A stretch of DNA of 35,584 nt from JBDIBA01 sp039812705 (GTDB lineage: Bacteria > Actinomycetota > Acidimicrobiia > Acidimicrobiales > JBBSGY01). The notes beneath the pieces were generated by a model. It saw nothing but the letters and a program-made list of their open reading frames with translations. It was not told the DNA's origin and made no database searches. The stretch is taken from the NCBI GenBank assembly GCA_039812705.1, contig JBDIBA010000021.1, positions 1 through 35,584 of the forward strand, read 5' to 3'. A program made the position numbers and the translations under genes. Positions 1 through 8,559 of this stretch are shown piece after piece. Each line of letters opens with the position of its first letter. Within the stretch, counting starts at the first letter, position 1.

Positions 1-116
1 GCCTTGAAGGTTTGGGTGGCGCTGCGCATCTCGGCGGCACGTCTTGCCTGTTCCGCCGCGACATTCTCCGGAAAGATTGACGAGTAAAACAGCTTCGGGT
101 TTTTGGTGGGGATCAT
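1..116 (-). CDS. Partial hypothetical protein (N-terminal 38 residues, cut by window edge)
   Basis: Reading the minus strand from an ATG at 116 gives an open frame to the window edge, beginning MIPTKNPKLFYSSIFPENV and continuing with an Ala/Glu/Arg-rich stretch. The third codon positions are mostly G or C, as in the neighbouring genes, and the composition looks like protein rather than noise. No stop is reached, so this would be the start of a leftward gene divergent from kgd. No clear Shine-Dalgarno sequence precedes the ATG. The fragment is too short for me to recognise a family, so its function is unknown. Confidence 0.4.
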   Translation of the reverse strand, partial: MIPTKNPKLFYSSIFPENVAAEQARRAAEMRSATQTFK

Positions 117-217
117 TGGAATAGAACCTGTCCAATCAGAATTGTTTGCGGGCAGCCCCACTAGAAGCTGCGCAGTCGTTGCCTCAATGAATAGCACCGG
201 TGGCCTGTCTTTCTCCG

Positions 218-254
218 TGAATCGAGGTTGCAGTTTCGTGCCAACTGAATCGAG
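218..254. repeat. Pair of 9-bp direct repeats upstream of kgd
   Basis: TGAATCGAG occurs at 218-226 and again at 246-254, 28 bp apart centre to centre, close to the same face of the helix. It lies in the divergent intergenic region before kgd, just upstream of the proposed promoter hexamer. It may be an operator, but no matching protein is known and two copies could be chance. Confidence 0.3.
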
Positions 255-289
255 TTTGTAAGCGGACCTTCATGGGCGGCTGAGGTCGG

Positions 290-303
290 TAGCATGCGGA
301 TCG
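290..303 (+). promoter_or_regulatory. Putative -10 hexamer of a leaderless kgd transcript
   Basis: TAGCAT at 290-295 fits TANNNT and is followed by 7 nt and then a GTG at 303. This is the spacing expected if transcription starts at the start codon. No convincing -35 element is visible. The ATG at 294 lies inside this hexamer, which argues against it as the start. Confidence 0.4.
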
Positions 304-3300
304 TGGCAGATGAAAAACAGACATTTGGTCCCAACGACTGGCTCGTAGAAGAGATGTACGAGCAGTACAAGGAAAATCCCGACTCGGTGAGTGCGGGATG
401 GCGCGATTTTTTCGCCGACAATTTCAGAACCCCCAGCTCTCCGCGCGAGTCATTGCGCGAGGGTTCCGGGCAAAACGGCAGCCAGGCAGCGCCGGTTGCC
501 GCGACACCTGCTCCTCAGGTCGGTGGCAAGGTTGTGGCGCCGACTGGGCCAGTCAAGGCACCGACGCCGAGCGCGGCATCGCAGGGGGCACCTGCCACAC
601 CAGCCCCCGCAATTGCCGCGAAGCCCGACGCCCAACCCGCGCCGACGCCAGATCTGGGCGAGGCCGAGACCAAGCCGCTGCGCGGTGTTGGCGCTCGCAT
701 AGTCGAGAACATGGAGAAGAGCCTTGGCGTGCCAACGGCCACAAGTGTTCGCCACGTTCCGGCCAAGTTGTTAGAAGTCAACCGCTCCATCATCAACAAC
801 CACCTGCGCCGCACGCGTAACGGAAAGATCTCTTTTACTCACATCATCGGCTTTGCCGTTGTTGAAGCCCTGCGAACCGTTCCAAACATGGCCAACTACT
901 ACGCAGAGGTTGACGGAAAGCCCACCTTGGTTCACCCGGCCCATGTTGGACTGGGCTTGGCTGTCGATGTTGAAAAGAAGGACGGCACGCGTTCGTTGCT
1001 GGTCCCATGCATCAAGCGCGCTGACACCTTTGACTTCAAGGCGTTTTGGTCTGCTTACGACGAGATCATCCGCAAGATCAAGACCAACAAGATTGTGCCG
1101 GACGACTTCAGCGGTGTGACTGTCACTCTGACTAACCCGGGCACGATCGGCACGGTTCACTCGGTGCCACGTTTGATGCCGGGTCAAGGTGTCATCGTCG
1201 GAGTTGGAGCAATTGATTATCCGGCGGAGTATCAAGCAGCAGACCCGCGCGCACTTGCCAACATTGGTGTGTCAAAGGTTGTCTCGATTACTTCAACCTA
1301 CGACCACCGCATTATTCAGGGTGCAGAGTCGGGCATCTTCCTGCAGCGAATTCACCAACTGCTGACGGGTGCAGATTCGTTTTACGACAACATCTTTAAG
1401 TCCCTCGACGTTCCATATGAGCCCGCGCGTTGGCACAAAGACACCAATCCAATGGACTCCGAACAAGCACGGGTGCAAAAGCAGTACGCCGTGTGGAAGC
1501 TCATCAACATGTTCCGCGTGCGCGGTCACTTGATTGCAGACCTTGACCCGTTGGGCATGGCGCCGCCACACACTCACCCCGAACTTGACCCCAATACATA
1601 CGACTTAAGCATTTGGGACAACGATCGCGAGTTCTACACGGGCGGAATTGCCGGTCAGAACACCATGACTCTTGGCGCGATCATGGGCGTCTTGCGCGAT
1701 GCCTACTGTCGCCAAATTGGCGTTGAGTACATGCACATTCAGAATCCCGACGAAAAGGCGTGGATTCAGGAACGCGTAGAAGGCAACAAGGTCGAACTCA
1801 GTTCCGAAGAACAACACTGGGTGCTTAGCCGTTTGAACGCAGCTGAGGCGTTCGAAAAGTTCTTGCACACCAAGTACACGGGTCAGAAGCGTTTTGGCCT
1901 GGAAGGTGCAGAGTCCGTCATTCCAATGTTGGATGTCATTCTTGAAGCAGCCGCTGACGCAGGCCTTCGCGAAACCGTCATGGGCATGACGCACCGTGGA
2001 CGCCTCAACGTGTTGATCAACGTTTTGGGCAAGAAGTACAAGGACTTGTTCAACGAATTCGAAGGAAACGTTGATCCCAATACTCCGCAGGGTTCGGGTG
2101 ACGTTAAGTACCACAAGGGTTATTCCTCGACGTATGTCGCACGCTCCGGCGCACATTTGGAGCTGTCGCTTTCATCCAACCCGTCGCACCTCGAGGCCGT
2201 TAACCCTGTCGTCATTGGTATGGCGCGCGCAAAGCAAGATGTGCTCAGCCGCGCCTTGCCAGATCAGCACTATCCCGTTTTGCCTTTGTTGCTGCACGGC
2301 GACGCGGCGTTTGCCGGCCAAGGTGTGGTTGCAGAGACGCTGCACCTGTCGGCGTTGAAAGGTTACGCAATTGGCGGTGCCGTCCACTTGGTCATCAACA
2401 ACCAAGTCGGCTTCACCACAAACCCCGACTCCGCGCGTTCAAGTGTTTACGCAACCGACGTTGCCAAAATGGTGCAAGCGCCAATCTTCCACGTCAACGG
2501 CGACGACCCGGAAAGCTGTGTGCGTGTGGCGCGCCTGGCGTTCGATTATCGCCAGCGGTTCCACAAAGACGTTGTCATCGACATGGTTTGTTACCGCCGC
2601 TATGGACACAACGAAGGCGACGAGCCCAGCTACACCCAACCAAAAATGTACGAGCGCATCGAGACCCGACGCAGCGTGCGGAAGTTGTTTACCGAGACGC
2701 TCATCAGTCGCGGCGATCTCACCATGGAAGAAGCAGAACAAGCGCTTGAGGGTTTCTCAAAACACCTTCAGACCGCGTTGGACGAAACGCGTTCTGCTGC
2801 TCCACCAAAGGTCACCGCACTTACGGCGCCTCCGGCCGAGCGCGACATTGACTCCATTCCAGAAACCGGTGTTGCTCGTTCGGAACTTGACCTGATTGCC
2901 AAGGCCGTCCACGAGATCCCAGATGGTTTTACGCCGCACCCCAAACTGCTGAAGCAACTTCAGACTCGCGCAAAGTCCTATGAAGACGGCGAAGTCGACT
3001 GGGCGCTTGGCGAGGCCATGGCAATGGGCTCGTTGTTGCTGGAAGGTGTCGACGTGCGTCTTGCGGGTCAAGACAGCCGACGCGGAACGTTCAGTCACCG
3101 TCATGGCGCGTTGGTTGACTACACATTTGGTTCCGAACATGTTCCACTGGCCGAATTGGCCAGTGAGGAAGGCAAGAAGCGCGGTCACGAGCTTGGGCGC
3201 CTGTCGTTGTATGACTCCTTGTTGAGTGAATACGCGGCACTTGGCTTTGAGTACGGCTACTCGGTTGCACGCCCCAACGCATTTACTGCCTGGGAAGCCC

Positions 3301-4037
3301 AGTTTGGTGATTTTGCAAACGGCGCTCAGATTGTCATTGACCAGTTTGTTGCGGCCGCAAAAGACAAGTGGAATCAGTTCTCCAACCTGATCATGTTGTT
3401 GCCTCACGGTTACGAGGGTCAGGGCCCAGAGCACAGCTCTGCGCGGTTGGAGCGATTCTTAGAGCTGGCAGCCAACGACAACATGAGAATTGTCAACGTC
3501 ACCACTGCTGCGCAGTTCTTCCATGTGTTGCGTCGACAGGTTCACGCCGACTGCCAACTTCCGTTGGTCGTAATGTCACCGAAGTTCTTGTTGCGATCCA
3601 AGCTCTCGCGTTCACACATTGACGAGCTGACGTCGGGCTCGTTCAAGCCGGTCATCACTGACGAGGTTGCACACCCCGTCGAGCGAATCGTGTTTGCAAG
3701 CGGCAAGGTTGCTTACGACGCAATGTCGCGTCAACAAGAGACTGGTGCAAGTGCCAGCGTGATTCGTGTTGAGCAGCTTTATCCCTGGCCGAAGGACGCA
3801 ATTGCCAAGGTTCTGGAAAAGAGCCCCGAGTGTCGTGAAATTGTTTGGCTGCAGGAAGAGCCCGAAAACATGGGGGCTTGGCGATATGTGCTTGACCGTC
3901 TGCCAAGCCAGTTGCCAGACAAGGTGCAGCTTCGCGTTGTGGCGCGTGCGGGCTCTGGAAGCCCGGCAGCCGGAACCATGGCGATGCACACACTTGAGCA
4001 CAAGGACTTGATGGACCGCACGTTTGGGGTTTGGTAA
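303..4037 (+). CDS. kgd: Multifunctional 2-oxoglutarate decarboxylase/dehydrogenase E1 with E2 succinyltransferase domain
   Basis: Thiamine-diphosphate enzyme of the TCA cycle that acts on 2-oxoglutarate, giving succinic semialdehyde or feeding succinyl transfer. It follows the actinobacterial fusion layout. An N-terminal segment (about residues 1-40, FGPNDWLVEEMY) is followed by a Pro/Ala-rich linker (about 45-115). Next comes an E2 acyltransferase domain (about 125-365) with the catalytic DHRIIQG motif near residue 335, then the E1 dehydrogenase (about 390 to the end) with HGDAAFAGQG and GHNEGDEPSYTQP. There is no lipoyl domain, as is usual for this form. The length of 1244 residues is normal. 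I prefer GTG 303 over the in-frame ATG 294, because 303 gives a MADE... start that aligns in length with mycobacterial Kgd (recalled from memory), and because of the hexamer just upstream. xthA follows after 4 bp, probably in the same transcript. Confidence 0.95.
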   Translation: MADEKQTFGPNDWLVEEMYEQYKENPDSVSAGWRDFFADNFRTPSSPRESLREGSGQNGSQAAPVAATPAPQVGGKVVAPTGPVKAPTPSAASQGAPATPAPAIAAKPDAQPAPTPDLGEAETKPLRGVGARIVENMEKSLGVPTATSVRHVPAKLLEVNRSIINNHLRRTRNGKISFTHIIGFAVVEALRTVPNMANYYAEVDGKPTLVHPAHVGLGLAVDVEKKDGTRSLLVPCIKRADTFDFKAFWSAYDEIIRKIKTNKIVPDDFSGVTVTLTNPGTIGTVHSVPRLMPGQGVIVGVGAIDYPAEYQAADPRALANIGVSKVVSITSTYDHRIIQGAESGIFLQRIHQLLTGADSFYDNIFKSLDVPYEPARWHKDTNPMDSEQARVQKQYAVWKLINMFRVRGHLIADLDPLGMAPPHTHPELDPNTYDLSIWDNDREFYTGGIAGQNTMTLGAIMGVLRDAYCRQIGVEYMHIQNPDEKAWIQERVEGNKVELSSEEQHWVLSRLNAAEAFEKFLHTKYTGQKRFGLEGAESVIPMLDVILEAAADAGLRETVMGMTHRGRLNVLINVLGKKYKDLFNEFEGNVDPNTPQGSGDVKYHKGYSSTYVARSGAHLELSLSSNPSHLEAVNPVVIGMARAKQDVLSRALPDQHYPVLPLLLHGDAAFAGQGVVAETLHLSALKGYAIGGAVHLVINNQVGFTTNPDSARSSVYATDVAKMVQAPIFHVNGDDPESCVRVARLAFDYRQRFHKDVVIDMVCYRRYGHNEGDEPSYTQPKMYERIETRRSVRKLFTETLISRGDLTMEEAEQALEGFSKHLQTALDETRSAAPPKVTALTAPPAERDIDSIPETGVARSELDLIAKAVHEIPDGFTPHPKLLKQLQTRAKSYEDGEVDWALGEAMAMGSLLLEGVDVRLAGQDSRRGTFSHRHGALVDYTFGSEHVPLAELASEEGKKRGHELGRLSLYDSLLSEYAALGFEYGYSVARPNAFTAWEAQFGDFANGAQIVIDQFVAAAKDKWNQFSNLIMLLPHGYEGQGPEHSSARLERFLELAANDNMRIVNVTTAAQFFHVLRRQVHADCQLPLVVMSPKFLLRSKLSRSHIDELTSGSFKPVITDEVAHPVERIVFASGKVAYDAMSRQQETGASASVIRVEQLYPWPKDAIAKVLEKSPECREIVWLQEEPENMGAWRYVLDRLPSQLPDKVQLRVVARAGSGSPAAGTMAMHTLEHKDLMDRTFGVW

Positions 4038-4041
4038 TCCC

Positions 4042-4824
4042 ATGAGGATTGCAACCTGGAATGTCAACTCACTCAAGGCACGACTAGGTCGCGTGACCGA
4101 ATGGGTCGATTCCGTGCAGCCTGACGTGTTGTGTTTGCAAGAGACCAAGTTGAAGGACGAAACGTTTCCGGGTCTCGAAATCGAGTCGCTTGGATATGAG
4201 TGGGCGCACCACGGTTCGGGTCGGTGGAACGGCGTTGCAATTCTCAGCAAGGTCGGCATCAAAGATGTCGTAACCGGGTTTGACGACGGTGTTGACGATG
4301 AACCGTCCGAAACACGCGCTATCACGGCGAATTGTGGCGGCGTGCAGGTGACGAGTGTTTACGTTCCGAACGGCCGAGACCCCGAACACGAGATGTATCG
4401 ATGGAAACTGCAATGGCTTGAACGTCTCGGCTCATTCATGAAGCGGACGGCCGTCGAAGCCGGGCAGCCAGCGATTGTCCTTGGTGACTTCAACGTCGCA
4501 CCGCAGGACAACGATGTCTATGACATAAAGGCGTTTCGTGACTCCACTCACGTGACGTCGGCCGAGCGTTTAGGCGTTCGTCAGCTAGAAGAGATGGGGC
4601 TGCGCGATGTGTTTCGCGAGCAGTGGCCACAAGACCGGCTGTACACGTGGTGGGACTATCGCGCAGGCATGTTTCACAAGCACAAAGGCATGCGTATCGA
4701 CTTGGCGTTTGCAACGCAAGACGTTGCTAGTCGCGTGGAGTTTGCGTTGATGGACCGCAATGCGCGAAAAGGCGAAGGTCCCTCAGACCACGCGCCCGTC
4801 ATCGTCGACGTTTCAGTGAGCTGA
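4042..4824 (+). CDS. xthA: Exodeoxyribonuclease III (AP endonuclease family)
   Basis: Cytoplasmic DNA repair nuclease of the endonuclease/exonuclease/phosphatase fold. It cleaves at abasic sites and removes 3' blocks. Family motifs are in order: N-terminal RIATWNVNSLKAR, CLQETKL (metal-binding Glu), GDFNVAP (catalytic Asp and Asn) and C-terminal SDHAPV (catalytic His). The 260-residue length is typical. The ATG at 4042 matches the family N-terminus; a TTG 18 bp upstream would overlap kgd and add residues with no counterpart. It lies 4 bp after the kgd stop, so it is likely co-transcribed. The downstream neighbour is convergent. Confidence 0.95.
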   Translation: MRIATWNVNSLKARLGRVTEWVDSVQPDVLCLQETKLKDETFPGLEIESLGYEWAHHGSGRWNGVAILSKVGIKDVVTGFDDGVDDEPSETRAITANCGGVQVTSVYVPNGRDPEHEMYRWKLQWLERLGSFMKRTAVEAGQPAIVLGDFNVAPQDNDVYDIKAFRDSTHVTSAERLGVRQLEEMGLRDVFREQWPQDRLYTWWDYRAGMFHKHKGMRIDLAFATQDVASRVEFALMDRNARKGEGPSDHAPVIVDVSVS

Positions 4825-4850
4825 GCTCTCCATGTGAAGCGGCTCGCTGC

Positions 4851-5510
4851 TTAACGTCCTATGTGTTGCGTTGGTCGAAGGGTGAGATCGTGTTGGGTTT
4901 TCGCAAGCGTAACGACCACGGCCGCTTCGTCAATGCCAATGTTTGCGGGATTGCGGTTCATCTCGTAAGCGATTGATTTCTTAACCACGTGGAACATGTC
5001 TCTTGCCAGCTGTCCGTATCGGTTGGCTTCCCCGCCGCGCGCTTGATTTCTCACTGCGTTCATGGCCTCTAGCGAAGGATGCATGGCGGCTCGTAAGTCG
5101 GGTTGCTGTGACCCTGTTACGCCCTCTGCAATTTGTTCTGCAACTTGTTCTGTGAACTTGATCACAAACTGTGCGGTGACATAGTTGAAGAGCAGTTCGG
5201 ATTGCCTCCGCACTTGTGCCATGGCATCGTTGGCTGGGACTGTGGTTGCCGCCGTTACTCGTTCTGCTGCGACTTGTGTTGCCCAAACGCCAAGGGATGT
5301 GTGCTGTAGCCACGCTGCGGGTTCCGTGCCGATGGCTTCTGCAAGGTAGGCAATTTCATTGGGATCGAATGCAGGCTCGACGTTGCTGGTTAGTTCCACT
5401 TCGGCAGCGTTCCGTTGATGCTCGCACACGAGGATCAGCGGTTTTAAGTTGTCAATAGTTCCTCTGGTGCGTGGGGTTGAAGGTGTGCGTGCTCGAGAAA
5501 AGAGTGACAT
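4851..5510 (-). CDS. Hypothetical protein, about 219 residues
   Basis: I do not recognise this protein. It begins MSLFSRARTPS with a basic, Ser/Thr/Pro-rich N-terminus and then is mostly predicted helix. It has an acidic section around EVELTSNVEPAFDPNEIAYLAEAIG, a central helical part with FNYVTAQFVIKFTEQVAEQIAEG, and a C-terminal IDEAAVVVTLAKTQHDL. No signal peptide or membrane segment is evident. The start at 5510 is preferred because AGGA lies 7 nt upstream of it. The longer in-frame ATG at 5576 would overlap the divergent gene start and adds a low-complexity leader. It is divergent from the hypothetical gene at 5575, and the two may share control. Confidence 0.75.
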   Translation of the reverse strand: MSLFSRARTPSTPRTRGTIDNLKPLILVCEHQRNAAEVELTSNVEPAFDPNEIAYLAEAIGTEPAAWLQHTSLGVWATQVAAERVTAATTVPANDAMAQVRRQSELLFNYVTAQFVIKFTEQVAEQIAEGVTGSQQPDLRAAMHPSLEAMNAVRNQARGGEANRYGQLARDMFHVVKKSIAYEMNRNPANIGIDEAAVVVTLAKTQHDLTLRPTQHIGR

Positions 5511-5537
5511 GGGTCCTACTGAGTGGGGGTAGCGGGT

Positions 5538-5575
5538 TTGGCCGCCAAGTGCGGGGTCCATATTATGCGGTCCCA
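5538..5575 (+). promoter_or_regulatory. Promoter of the 5575 gene, likely leaderless
   Basis: TTGGCC (5538-5543), a 17-bp spacer and TATTAT (5561-5566) form the best sigma-70-type promoter in the window. The ATG starts 8 nt after the -10 hexamer, so transcription should begin at or within about 2 nt of the start codon. No Shine-Dalgarno sequence is present. Confidence 0.6.
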
Positions 5576-6498
5576 TGAATCAGCCAAATCGCTCAAACCG
5601 TCCATTGAGAGGCCCTGGGCGAGCTGCCAGCTCTGCGTTGTTTGCAGCAGGAGGCATTTGGTCGGTTACCCGGGCAAACACCAAGCAGCCCACATTCTGC
5701 TTGGGCACCGAATACCGAGAAGTTGCCAAGAGCGCCCAACTTGAGTCGCCGAGAAACACGACCGACTTAATACTCGGCGAACTTGGCGAAGTGATTCTTC
5801 GCCAACCAAAGCCCGTCTCCTTAAATGCGGCTTGTTATTGGCGGCCCGAACTGGTCCCGAACACGCTCGAGGTGGTGGGCGCAGTGGTCGATTTTGTCGA
5901 CAACCACCAGATGCCGATCCCCGCGACGGTGTTTCCTCCCGAGCAACATGTTCAAGAATTCTTGTCGAAAATGGCTGACGGTCGAGGGGTGGCGCCGCTA
6001 CCAAGGCAGCTTGATGTTGCGCTGAGGCTGAGCGGCGGAAGCCTGGCTGGGGCTGCAAACCTTTGCTGGGCGGCAAGTCGTTTTGCCGCACGCGGCGGTG
6101 ACACGCGTGCCTACCCAAACATTGGTTACGTCCCGGCAGATCCTCAGCGCTACAGCAGGTGTTTTGCGCCGTTTGACAACCAGATGGTTGCTGGCACAAA
6201 TGACCCGGCGGGCGACACCTATTACTTTTGGACGCTCGTGTATGTGGGGCTGGCCACACGACACAACGTCGTGTCCGGAGCCGTCGGCCGCATGGTTACG
6301 CATCACGGTGCAGCGGCGATGCGCTTCGTGCGCGACAACATTGCCCATCACTCAACAACCAGCAGTCACTTGTCTGCGGTCATGTTGGGTGAGGCTGCTG
6401 GCCCGTACTTGGTGGACGTTGCGGAGCAGCAAAACGAATTGCGGGCGTCGCGAGTTACTCAACGGCAAGAAAACGATGATCGCTGCATCGGCATTTAG
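5575..6498 (+). CDS. Hypothetical protein, 307 residues
   Basis: I do not recognise a family. The first 30 residues are basic and Asn/Arg/Ala-rich. The rest looks like a soluble globular protein with several Cys and aromatic residues (AACYWRPEL, NLCWAASRFAARGG, RYSRCFAPFDNQM, DTYYFWTLVYVGLATRH) and a polar C-terminal tail rich in Gln, Asn and Arg. A repeated Gly/Ala/Ser pattern near the middle (LSGGSLAGAANL) could be a turn or ligand loop, but I infer no activity. The ATG at 5575 is supported by the promoter spacing just upstream. The stop at 6498 is 6 bp from the convergent rarA stop. Codon use resembles the neighbours, so there is no sign of recent transfer. Confidence 0.75.
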   Translation: MNQPNRSNRPLRGPGRAASSALFAAGGIWSVTRANTKQPTFCLGTEYREVAKSAQLESPRNTTDLILGELGEVILRQPKPVSLNAACYWRPELVPNTLEVVGAVVDFVDNHQMPIPATVFPPEQHVQEFLSKMADGRGVAPLPRQLDVALRLSGGSLAGAANLCWAASRFAARGGDTRAYPNIGYVPADPQRYSRCFAPFDNQMVAGTNDPAGDTYYFWTLVYVGLATRHNVVSGAVGRMVTHHGAAAMRFVRDNIAHHSTTSSHLSAVMLGEAAGPYLVDVAEQQNELRASRVTQRQENDDRCIGI

Positions 6499-6507
6499 GT
6501 CGACCTA
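6496..6507. other. 12-bp palindrome joining two convergent stop codons
   Basis: TAGGTCGACCTA is a perfect palindrome. Its first three bases are the stop of the rightward hypothetical gene and its last three are the complement of the rarA stop. It has no loop or T-run, so it is not a standard intrinsic terminator, and it may be coincidental. Confidence 0.5.
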
Positions 6508-7752
6508 GGCCCCAGGAGTATTGAGGAACCGCGTGCCGACAAGCTTGTCTGGCAAATAAGTTTGGTTTTTGGCGCCATCGGGATTGCTGTGCGGATACAC
6601 GTAATCATTGCCGTGGCCCAAGGTCTGCGCGCCCTTGTAATGCGAGTCGCGTAGGTGCGCGGGAACCGGTTGGTCAAAGTGCGCCTTGGCTGCTTCTTGC
6701 GCCGCCCAAAACGCCTCAGCGCAGTGGTTCGACTTGGGCGCAAGCGAGAGGTGCACGACAGCTTGGGCCAAGTTGAGTCCGGCTTCAGGCAGACCGACAA
6801 ACTCGACGGCGCTGGCGGCCGATGTCGCGATCATCAAAGAACGCGGGTCGGCCATGCCAATGTCTTCGCTTGCTGCGACGACCAACCGTCGCGCGATGAA
6901 TCGGGCGTCCTCTCCGGCTTCGATCATCCGGGCAAGCCAAAAGAGCGCGGCATCGGGGTCTGACCCACGAATGCTTTTGATAAATGCGCTGATGACGTCA
7001 TAGTGCTCATCTTTGCCGTATCGCGTTGCGCGATGGCTTGCTGCTTGCGTTATGTCTTGCAGTTCGACACTGCTTACATTGCGTGCCTTTGCGAGCGCGG
7101 CCGCCACTTCGAACGTTGTCAGCATCGACCGGCCGTCACCACCTGCGGAGTCGACTAGTTGGTCAAGGGCATCGTCGGTGACATCGATGTGTTCAAAGTC
7201 AGCCGCACGCTTGGCAAGCTCCGCAAGGTCGTCGCGCTCAATGGACTGCAGTCGAAACAACGTCGATCGACTCAGTAGCGGGGGATTGACTTCGAAAAAC
7301 GGATTCTCTGTGGTTGCCCCGATGAGTGTGAGCGTTCCGTCTTCAACCGAGGGCAGCAGTGCGTCTTGTTGTGATTTGTTGAACCTGTGCACCTCGTCCA
7401 GAAACAGAATTGTCCCTTGCGAGTGCTGTCCAAGACGGTCCTTGGCTTCGATCGCGGTTTGACGCACATCTTTGACGCCCGCCGTCACGGCCGAGAGGGA
7501 AACGAAACGCCGCTTGGTTTCGCCAGCGATCACACGCGCAAGGGTTGTCTTGCCGGTGCCCGGCGGACCCCAAAGGATGATTGAGCCAAGTTTGTCGGTA
7601 GTGATGAGCGCCCGCAGCGCACCTTTGGGACCAAGTAGATGCTTTTGACCCACGATGTCGTCGAGGCGCTGTGGACGCATGCGCTCGGCAAGTGGGGCGC
7701 GCTGTGAAAGGTGTTGTTCGGCCGCGGCCGCGAACAGATCGTCTTGGGCCAT
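6505..7752 (-). CDS. rarA: Replication-associated recombination protein A (MgsA/RarA AAA+ ATPase)
   Basis: AAA+ ATPase of the clamp-loader clade that acts at stalled or gapped replication forks. It shows RPQRLDDIVGQKHLLG at the N-terminus, Walker A GPPGTGKT (about residues 62-69), Walker B ILFLDEVHRF (about 115-124), sensor 1 GATTENPFFEV, and the family C-terminal part with SFIKSIRGSDPDAALFWLARM, ASEDIGMADP and HYKGAQTLGHGNDYVYPH. With the start at ATG 7752 (MAQDDLF) it has 415 residues, a normal size. Upstream in-frame ATG 7803 would run into the terminator region. There is no clear Shine-Dalgarno sequence, but a TACCGT hexamer lies 7 nt upstream. Confidence 0.93.
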   Translation of the reverse strand: MAQDDLFAAAAEQHLSQRAPLAERMRPQRLDDIVGQKHLLGPKGALRALITTDKLGSIILWGPPGTGKTTLARVIAGETKRRFVSLSAVTAGVKDVRQTAIEAKDRLGQHSQGTILFLDEVHRFNKSQQDALLPSVEDGTLTLIGATTENPFFEVNPPLLSRSTLFRLQSIERDDLAELAKRAADFEHIDVTDDALDQLVDSAGGDGRSMLTTFEVAAALAKARNVSSVELQDITQAASHRATRYGKDEHYDVISAFIKSIRGSDPDAALFWLARMIEAGEDARFIARRLVVAASEDIGMADPRSLMIATSAASAVEFVGLPEAGLNLAQAVVHLSLAPKSNHCAEAFWAAQEAAKAHFDQPVPAHLRDSHYKGAQTLGHGNDYVYPHSNPDGAKNQTYLPDKLVGTRFLNTPGA

Positions 7753-7765
7753 GGTTGTCACGGTA
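7753..7765 (-). promoter_or_regulatory. Putative -10 hexamer of a leaderless rarA transcript
   Basis: On the minus strand TACCGT (7760-7765) is followed by 7 nt and the rarA ATG. It fits TANNNT, and the start codon lacks a ribosome binding site. Confidence 0.4.
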
Positions 7766-7796
7766 GTTGTGTTGTTGGTGAATCTGTTCAGATCGA

Positions 7797-7825
7797 GAAA
7801 CAAAAAGGCCCCCGAGGGAGCCTTT
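7797..7825 (-). terminator. Intrinsic terminator of the leftward 7854-8279 gene
   Basis: On the minus strand a stem AAAGGC...GCCTTT with an inner G/C-rich section is followed by TTTTTGTTT. It lies 29 bp after the stop of the leftward hypothetical gene and upstream of rarA, so it separates the two transcripts. Confidence 0.8.
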
Positions 7826-7853
7826 CAAGGATTCTGCGATTGTCGGCCGCTTG

Positions 7854-8279
7854 CTAGTTGGTTGAAACCAGCGGGCGAAGGTCGACCGGCATGTCTGTGT
7901 AAAACGCGGGAAGAACGCGGAACGGGTCATCGAAGACTGGAAGTTCCAATGCGTTGGCGCCAGCGCCGGACTTTGGCTTGTTCTTGCGAGGCTTTCCGTC
8001 GCCGCCATCAAGGCTGCGGCCGCGGTAGATCAAGATGCCGTTCTGTGGTTCTGGTGCGGTAGCCATTGCGTTTTGGAAAGCGTCGCTTAGGCGGTATGCC
8101 TCCCATGCTGCTTCTGATGGGAATGCGACTTCGAACGCAACGCCCCAAGCTGTTGGCTTGAAGTCCCAGTCAATTGCACCAGCAGTAAGTGCTGACTCGA
8201 CAAGAGCATCGGCTTGAGTGTCTGCCCAAAGCGCGGCTGCGTATGGACCGTTGAAGACTTCTATTGACATCCAGAACAT
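7854..8279 (-). CDS. Hypothetical protein, about 141 residues
   Basis: Unrecognised small protein. It starts MFWMSIEVFNGPYAAALWADTQ (or MSIEVFNG, ATG 8270) and has a compact first part ending near QNGILIYRGRSL. A basic, Gly/Lys-rich linker (GGDGKPRKNKPKSG) leads into a hydrophobic/aromatic tail with FRVLPAFYTDMPVDLRPL. The first part has alternating hydrophobic strands and a helix (SEAAWEAYRLSDAFQNAMATA), which suggests a small alpha/beta fold of the ferredoxin-like or monooxygenase type; this is only an impression. There is no ribosome binding site, but TACAAT lies 10 nt before ATG 8279. A clear terminator follows, so it is probably monocistronic. Confidence 0.7.
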   Translation of the reverse strand: MFWMSIEVFNGPYAAALWADTQADALVESALTAGAIDWDFKPTAWGVAFEVAFPSEAAWEAYRLSDAFQNAMATAPEPQNGILIYRGRSLDGGDGKPRKNKPKSGAGANALELPVFDDPFRVLPAFYTDMPVDLRPLVSTN

Positions 8280-8295
8280 GGCGAGCGGAATTGTA
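8280..8295 (-). promoter_or_regulatory. Putative -10 hexamer with very short or no leader
   Basis: TACAAT on the minus strand (8290-8295) matches 5 of 6 consensus -10 bases and ends 10 nt before ATG 8279. That would give a leader of only about 3-4 nt. No good -35 is visible at 16-18 bp. Confidence 0.45.
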
Positions 8296-8546
8296 ACCGT
8301 TTTCACACAAAGTGGCTAGTCAAAAACAGCAATAAGTGGTAATTCGCCGGAAATATGTCGTTTTCAGCGCGAATGTTGGCGACTTTCCGTGTTCTGACGT
8401 CTATTTACGTCTGTTAACGCACCTTGCGCACTGGTGTGCAGATGCAGATGTTGCACGCTTGGAAGAAGTGTTGTGCGTCGAGCCTCACGTGAAAAATCAA
8501 CAGAACTTGCTGCAGCGAAACACCGCGTGAAAGTAGGTCTGACGGT
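8296..8546. other. Divergent intergenic region without a supported gene
   Basis: This roughly 250-bp gap separates the leftward hypothetical gene and the rightward hydrolase. It contains a short direct repeat (ACGTCT twice near 8398-8415). A weak 64-codon open frame from a GTG at 8336 has no ribosome binding site and no recognisable content. I see no RNA gene or strong hairpin. Confidence 0.4.
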
Positions 8547-8559
8547 TAGGGTTTTCCGA
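8547..8559 (+). promoter_or_regulatory. Putative -10 hexamer of a leaderless hydrolase transcript
   Basis: TAGGGT (8547-8552) is followed by exactly 6 nt and the ATG at 8559. No Shine-Dalgarno sequence is present. Confidence 0.4.

Noticed and set aside
8336..8530. 64-codon rightward frame in the gap before the hydrolase
   Set aside because: GTG start without ribosome binding site, poor coding composition and no recognisable features.
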